Of a stretch of 9,713 bases of DNA, positions 6,771-9,713 are shown in pieces. The notes under the pieces are model-generated. The model was not told where the DNA came from. It saw only the letters and a program-made list of their open reading frames with translations, and made no database searches. Position numbers and translations under genes: made by a program. Numbering within the stretch: position 1 is the first letter of the stretch; each line of letters opens with the position of its first letter. Source of the stretch: Sedimenticola sp. Lineage in GTDB: Bacteria > Pseudomonadota > Gammaproteobacteria > Chromatiales > Chromatiaceae. Where the stretch lies: the NCBI GenBank assembly GCA_027038775.1, contig JALWGP010000261.1, positions 1 through 9,713 on the forward strand, given 5' to 3'.

Positions 6771-6990
6771 TGTGGGTCGGGCTTCAGCCCGACATTCATT
6801 TTTAGGAGCCCTGATCAAGGCCGTAGCCTTCCCCGGGGTCTTCGGCGGGACCGCTACGAGCACATCCCTGTGCGCTCGGCCTCGGCCATCCATGGCCTCG
6901 GACGTCCCGCCGAAGACCCCGGGGAAGGCTTTCCTGGATTCTGGCCGGTGCACTTTGGTCCGGGGATGTCGGGCTGAAGCCCGACCCACA
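6771..6990. repeat. 220-bp palindromic repeat element, copy B, inverted relative to copy A
   Basis: Terminal inverted repeats of 23 bp are perfect (6771-6793 and 6968-6990): TGTGGGTCGGGC, a TTCA loop, GCCCGAC. The core is a perfect 27-bp inverted repeat (6825-6851 and 6904-6930) containing CCCCGGGGTCTTCGGCGGGA. It surrounds a 52-base loop which, reverse-complemented, matches the loop of copy A at 50 of 52 bases. The length is exactly 220 bp, the same as copy A. It lies 34 bases after the corC stop and ends directly before AGGGGAAC-ATG of lnt. Folded as RNA or as a DNA cruciform it would form a very stable structure. No transposase or credible ORF lies inside. Confidence 0.92.
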
Positions 6991-6998
6991 AGGGGAAC

Positions 6999-8462
6999 AT
7001 GAACTTCCCGCTCCGGCTCCTCACCGCCTTCGCCACCGGCGCCGCCGCCGTCCTCGCCTTCGCCCCCTTCGGCCTGGGCTGGCTGGCGCCCCTGTCGGTG
7101 GCGCTGCTCTTCCTCCTGTGGGAGCGGGCCACGCCCCGCCAGGCCTTCCTGCTGGGCTGGGCCTGGGGCGCGGGGCTCATGGGCTTCGGCATCTTCTGGG
7201 TGCACCACAGCATCGCCCAGTTCGGCGGGCTCGACTTGCCCCTGGCGGTGGCCATCACCCTGCTCTTCGCCCTCTCCCTGGCCCTCTTCTACGGGTTGGC
7301 GGGCTGGCTGGCCCGCCGCTTCTTCCCGGGGGCTTCCCTGCTCGCCTGGCCTGCGATCTGGGGGTTGCTGGAGTGGACCCGGAGCTGGTTCCTCACCGGT
7401 TTCACCTGGCTCAGCCTCGGCTACTCCCAGATCGACACGCCTCTGGAGGGCTACGCGCCCTTGGCGGGGGTCTACGGCCTGAGCCTGCTGGTGGTGCTGA
7501 GCGCCGCCCTGCTGCTTCGCTGGCGCTCGCCCTGGATCCTGTTGCTGCCCCTGCTGTGGGGCGGTGGCTGGCTGCTGCAGCAGGTAGAGTGGAGCCGTCC
7601 GGCGGGTGCGCCCTTCCAGGTGGCGCTGGTGCAACCCAACATTCCCCAGGCCATCAAGTGGCGGTCGGAGCAGTTCGAGCCCACCCTGCGGCTGCTGGCC
7701 GACCTCACCGACCAGGCAAGGGAGGCGCGTCTGGTGGTCTGGCCGGAAACGGCGGTGCCCGCCTTTGCCAGCCGGGTGGAGACGGCGGTGCTGGAACCGC
7801 TGCAGCGCAAGTTCATTCGCGAGGAGCGCACCCTGCTGCTGGGGATCGCCACGGACGACGGCGGGGGCCGCTACTACAACGCCATGGTGAGCCTGGGCGC
7901 CTCGGGGCGGGGCGAGTACCGCAAGCGCCACCTGGTGCCCTTCGGCGAGTACATGCCGCTGAAGCCGCTGCTGGAGCCCTTGGTCGAGCTGCTGGCCATT
8001 CCCATGTCGGACTTCACGCCTGGTGACGGCGGCAAGCCCCTGCTGCAGCTCGCCGGCTATCCCGCCGGGATCTCCATCTGCTACGAGGACACCTTTGGCG
8101 ACGAGGTGGCTGCGGCCCTGTCGGAGGCGGCCTTCCTGGTGAACGCCAGCAACGACGCCTGGTTCGGCGACTCCCTGGCGCCCCATCAGCACCTGGAGAT
8201 GGCGCGCATGCGGGCGCTGGAGACGGGGCGCTGGCTGCTGCGTGCCACCAACACCGGCATCTCCGCCCTCATCGACGGGAAGGGGCGGGTGCGGCAGCAG
8301 CTGGCGCAGTTCGAAAGAGGCGTGGTGAAGGGGGAGGTACAGCCGCTCTCCGGCACCACTCCCTACGCCCGCTGGCCCGACGGGCCGGTGGTGGTGCTGG
8401 CCCTGATCATGCTGGCCACGGCCTACCGGCGTGGCATGGGAGGTGCGCCGTCGAGGCCCTGA
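6999..8462 (+). CDS. lnt: Apolipoprotein N-acyltransferase Lnt
   Basis: Inner-membrane enzyme that adds the third acyl chain to the N-terminal cysteine of lipoproteins, the last step after Lgt and LspA, usually needed for Lol export to the outer membrane. The protein has 487 residues, slightly short of E. coli (512). Hydrophobic helices fill residues about 5-192, and one more lies at about 462-477. The periplasmic nitrilase-like domain lies between. The catalytic triad is complete: Glu250 in VVWPETAVP, Lys309 in YRKRHLVPFGEY and Cys361 in SICYEDTF. VNASNDAWFG (381-390) is also a family hallmark. The ribosome-binding site AAGGGG lies just after repeat element B, three to four bases from the ATG. 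The gene ends the operon, and its last 40 bases overlap a small lipoprotein gene on the other strand, itself a likely substrate of the pathway. Confidence 0.97.
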   Translation: MNFPLRLLTAFATGAAAVLAFAPFGLGWLAPLSVALLFLLWERATPRQAFLLGWAWGAGLMGFGIFWVHHSIAQFGGLDLPLAVAITLLFALSLALFYGLAGWLARRFFPGASLLAWPAIWGLLEWTRSWFLTGFTWLSLGYSQIDTPLEGYAPLAGVYGLSLLVVLSAALLLRWRSPWILLLPLLWGGGWLLQQVEWSRPAGAPFQVALVQPNIPQAIKWRSEQFEPTLRLLADLTDQAREARLVVWPETAVPAFASRVETAVLEPLQRKFIREERTLLLGIATDDGGGRYYNAMVSLGASGRGEYRKRHLVPFGEYMPLKPLLEPLVELLAIPMSDFTPGDGGKPLLQLAGYPAGISICYEDTFGDEVAAALSEAAFLVNASNDAWFGDSLAPHQHLEMARMRALETGRWLLRATNTGISALIDGKGRVRQQLAQFERGVVKGEVQPLSGTTPYARWPDGPVVVLALIMLATAYRRGMGGAPSRP

Positions 8463-8638
8463 GCCCTGAGCCGTTCGGCTTCGAGTTTCCGCTGTTCCAG
8501 TTCGTATTTCAGGGCCTCGGCCTCCTGGAAGAGCGCCTCCGCCTCGTTGGGCCAGGGATCGGGCGCCACCCGGGGCTCCCGGGGCTCATCGCAGGCGGCC
8601 AGGAGCAGCAGGATCTGTGGGAAAATCATCCTTTTCAT
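8423..8638 (-). CDS. Small putative lipoprotein, 71 residues
   Basis: I do not recognise this as a named family. The N-terminus, [19 protein letters not shown], is a clear type II signal peptide: basic start, hydrophobic stretch, lipobox LAAC with the lipidated cysteine at residue 16. Asp at the next position is the E. coli-type signal for staying in the inner membrane. The mature part is about 56 residues: a Pro-rich linker, then [31 protein letters not shown] (about 31-61), a strongly helical, probably coiled-coil segment. The 3' end overlaps lnt by 40 bases in convergent orientation, and the start faces ridA across 28 bases. A second in-frame ATG (codon 4, 8629) is possible. No good ribosome-binding site is present. 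The signal peptide supports a real gene; the function is unknown. Confidence 0.72.
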   Translation of the reverse strand: MKRMIFPQILLLLAACDEPREPRVAPDPWPNEAEALFQEAEALKYELEQRKLEAERLRAQGLDGAPPMPRR

Positions 8639-8646
8639 TCACCGGG

Positions 8647-8652
8647 ATTATA
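8647..8652 (-). promoter_or_regulatory. Candidate -10 box (TATAAT) for the small lipoprotein gene
   Basis: A perfect TATAAT on the minus strand lies only eight bases before the ATG at 8638, so a transcript from it would start at about 8640 and be almost leaderless. No good -35 is found 16-18 bases upstream. It also falls in the leader of ridA on the other strand. Confidence 0.35.
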
Positions 8653-8666
8653 GACAGGGGAGAACC

Positions 8667-9056
8667 ATGAGCAGAGAGATCATCCGTACCGACAAGGCGC
8701 CCCAGGCCATCGGCACCTATTCCCAGGCGGTGAAGGTGGGGAGCACCGTCTGGCTTTCCGGGCAGATCCCGCTGGTGCCGGAGACCATGGAGATGGTGGA
8801 GGGCAACATGGAGGCGCAGATCCGCCGGGTCTTCGACAACCTGAAGGCGGTGGCGGAGGCGGCGGGCGGGTCGCTGGCCGACGTGGTGAAGCTGAACGTC
8901 TTCCTCACCGACCTTTCCCACTTTCCGCTGGTGAACCAGGTGATGGCCGACTACTTCGACGAGCCCTATCCCGCCCGTGCCGCCATCGGCGTGGCGGCGC
9001 TGCCGAAGGATGCGGGGGTGGAGATGGACGCGGTGATGGAGCTCACTCCCCGCTGA
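8667..9056 (+). CDS. ridA: Reactive intermediate deaminase RidA (YjgF/YER057c/UK114 family)
   Basis: Cytoplasmic trimeric enzyme that hydrolyses reactive enamine/imine intermediates, such as 2-aminoacrylate from serine and threonine dehydratases, to keto acids and ammonia, protecting PLP enzymes. The protein has 129 residues, full length. Family motifs are IGTYSQAV (15-22), WLSGQIPL (29-36), [20 protein letters not shown] (73-82) and [19 protein letters not shown] (102-120). Arg104, which binds the substrate carboxylate, and Glu119 are present. The cysteine two residues after that arginine in E. coli is alanine here, a common change. ATG at 8667 is chosen for the family N-terminus and the GGGGAG ribosome-binding site at 8657-8662. 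Its end overlaps yjbQ by 14 bases, tail to tail. In many gammaproteobacteria ridA sits in the spoT-recG neighbourhood, which fits recG nearby. Confidence 0.96.
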   Translation: MSREIIRTDKAPQAIGTYSQAVKVGSTVWLSGQIPLVPETMEMVEGNMEAQIRRVFDNLKAVAEAAGGSLADVVKLNVFLTDLSHFPLVNQVMADYFDEPYPARAAIGVAALPKDAGVEMDAVMELTPR

Positions 9057-9459
9057 CGGTAATGGTCACGCGCCGATGGTGGGGACGGCTGCGGTGTTCA
9101 TACAGGTAGATCCCCTGCCAGATGCCCACGTTCAAGGCGCCGCCGCTCACCGGCAGGGTGAGGTCCATGTTGGTGAGGATGGAACGCACGTGGGCCGGCA
9201 TGTCGTCGGGTCCCTCGGCGGTGTGGCGGAAGAGGGGGGAGCCGTCGGGCACCAGCTCCACGAGAAAACGCTCCAGGTCGCTGCGCACCTGGGGGTCGGC
9301 ATTCTCGCACAGGATCAGGGAGGCGCTGGTATGCTGCACGAAGACGTGGCAGAGGCCGGTGGTGATGCCGGAATCTCTCACCACCCCTTCCACCTCGCGC
9401 GAGAGGTTCAGGGTGCCGCGGCCGCGGGTCTGGAAGGAGAGGGTCTGTTGATGGATCAT
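9043..9459 (-). CDS. yjbQ: UPF0047 family protein YjbQ
   Basis: Small protein of the YjbQ/UPF0047 family. Members form trimers with a metal-like site of conserved His/Asp residues, and the E. coli protein has a weak thiamine phosphate synthase activity; the cellular role is unclear. It has 138 residues, typical. Conserved blocks are [19 protein letters not shown] (43-61), [12 protein letters not shown] (79-90), [20 protein letters not shown] (100-119) and YEHR (120-123). The start is ATG at 9459 ([11 protein letters not shown]...), matching the family N-terminus; a longer reading starting near 9543 adds only a non-conserved stretch and crosses the recG start. The ribosome-binding site is weak. 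It is convergent with ridA and divergent from recG over an 83-bp gap. Confidence 0.95.
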   Translation of the reverse strand: MIHQQTLSFQTRGRGTLNLSREVEGVVRDSGITTGLCHVFVQHTSASLILCENADPQVRSDLERFLVELVPDGSPLFRHTAEGPDDMPAHVRSILTNMDLTLPVSGGALNVGIWQGIYLYEHRSRPHHRRVTITVSGE

Positions 9460-9500
9460 GATTCGTCCGGTAACAAAGGGATGCTTCGATCTGGCGGTGG

Positions 9501-9516
9501 AGCCTTTGCAAAGGCT
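9501..9516. promoter_or_regulatory. Perfect 16-bp palindrome between yjbQ and recG (possible operator)
   Basis: AGCCTTTGCAAAGGCT is its own reverse complement and lies in the middle of the 83-bp divergent gap, with a further CTTTGCA directly after it (9515-9521). It could be a two-fold protein binding site or a short hairpin. No run of T follows, so it is not a standard terminator. The binding factor is unknown. Confidence 0.4.
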
Positions 9517-9542
9517 TTGCACACGCAGGCGTTGAGGCGACA

Positions 9543-9713
9543 TTGAACCAGATTCCCCCCCTCTCGGAAATGCCTGTCGCCGCGCTCCGTGGCGTGGGGC
9601 CGAAGCGGGCGGAGCGGTTGGCCCGGCTCGGCATCGAGAGCGTGCAGGACCTGCTCTTCCACCTGCCCTACCGCTACCAGGACCGCACCCGGGTAGTGCC
9701 CATCGGTGCCCTG
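9543..9713 (+). CDS. recG: ATP-dependent DNA helicase RecG, N-terminal start (runs off right edge)
   Basis: RecG remodels stalled replication forks and branched recombination intermediates. Only the first 57 codons are present. They correspond to the start of the wedge domain: PVAALRGVGPKRAERLARLG, then VQDLLFHLPYRYQDRTRVVPIGAL. This follows the E. coli pattern PLSSLTGVG...VQDLLLHLPLRYEDRT...PIGEL closely. The helicase motifs lie outside the window. The start is probably TTG at 9543, because TGAGG (9533-9537) lies five bases before it and the added residues NQIPPLSEM align with the family N-terminus. ATG at 9570 is the alternative but has no good ribosome-binding site. Confidence 0.92.
   Translation, partial: MNQIPPLSEMPVAALRGVGPKRAERLARLGIESVQDLLFHLPYRYQDRTRVVPIGAL

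Noticed and set aside
5097..7002. Open frames reading through the 220-bp elements, giving similar peptides such as FPGVFGGT and VPPKTPGKA at both
   Set aside because: The similar peptides arise because both elements share DNA sequence and contain few stops. The frames extend into out-of-frame ybeY, corC or lnt and lack ribosome-binding sites. I treat them as non-coding.
8547..8666. Longer ridA reading starting upstream of 8667
   Set aside because: The RidA family begins a few residues before the conserved [11 protein letters not shown], a ribosome-binding site precedes 8667, and the upstream part is antisense to the lipoprotein gene.
9543..9580. ATTCCC...GGAAATG resemblance to Neisseria-type dRS3 repeats (HFREGGNL on the minus strand)
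   Set aside because: The stretch encodes the expected RecG N-terminus, and the match to the repeat is partial, so it is most likely coincidence.

Overview
This window looks like a chromosomal segment from a GC-rich gammaproteobacterium. The evidence is the order miaB–ybeZ(phoH)–ybeY–corC(ybeX)–lnt, a conserved gammaproteobacterial run, plus the ksgA, ridA and recG sequences and a second-type Lon protease resembling the AsrA type of Pseudomonas. A sulfur-oxidising or otherwise environmental lineage (Chromatiales-like) is possible, but that is only an impression. I see no phage, integrase, CRISPR array, rRNA or tRNA gene.

Layout. (1) Positions 1-1264, minus strand: the N-terminal part of a Lon-family protease, running off the left edge. 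A sequence very close to the sigma-32 (heat-shock) promoter consensus lies just upstream. (2) 1341-1593: three REPIN-like units (inverted pairs of REP hairpins with GTAG heads) fill the space between lon and ksgA. The last one supplies the ksgA stop codon. (3) 1590-2369, minus strand: ksgA, 16S rRNA dimethyltransferase. (4) 2523-2756, plus strand: a 77-residue protein with the fold pattern of a heavy-metal-associated (HMA) domain but no CxxC. (5) 2833-8462, plus strand: miaB, ybeZ, ybeY, corC and lnt, a tRNA-modification, rRNA-maturation and envelope operon. Two of its gaps (ybeZ/ybeY and corC/lnt) each hold a 220-bp palindromic element. The two copies are homologous, in opposite orientation, and each ends just before the ribosome-binding region of the next gene. 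(6) 8423-8638, minus strand: a small lipoprotein gene whose 3' end overlaps the end of lnt. (7) 8667-9056, plus: ridA. (8) 9043-9459, minus: yjbQ (UPF0047), tail-to-tail with ridA. (9) 9543 to the right edge, plus: the start of recG.

The genes themselves are housekeeping functions. KsgA, YbeY and YbeZ act on ribosome maturation and RNA quality, MiaB on tRNA, Lnt and CorC at the envelope, Lon on protein turnover, RidA on reactive enamines and RecG on DNA repair. The unusual content is between the genes: two unrelated families of structured repeats, both showing paired (compensatory) changes in their stems, inserted at gene boundaries without breaking a gene. No transposase that could move them is in the window.
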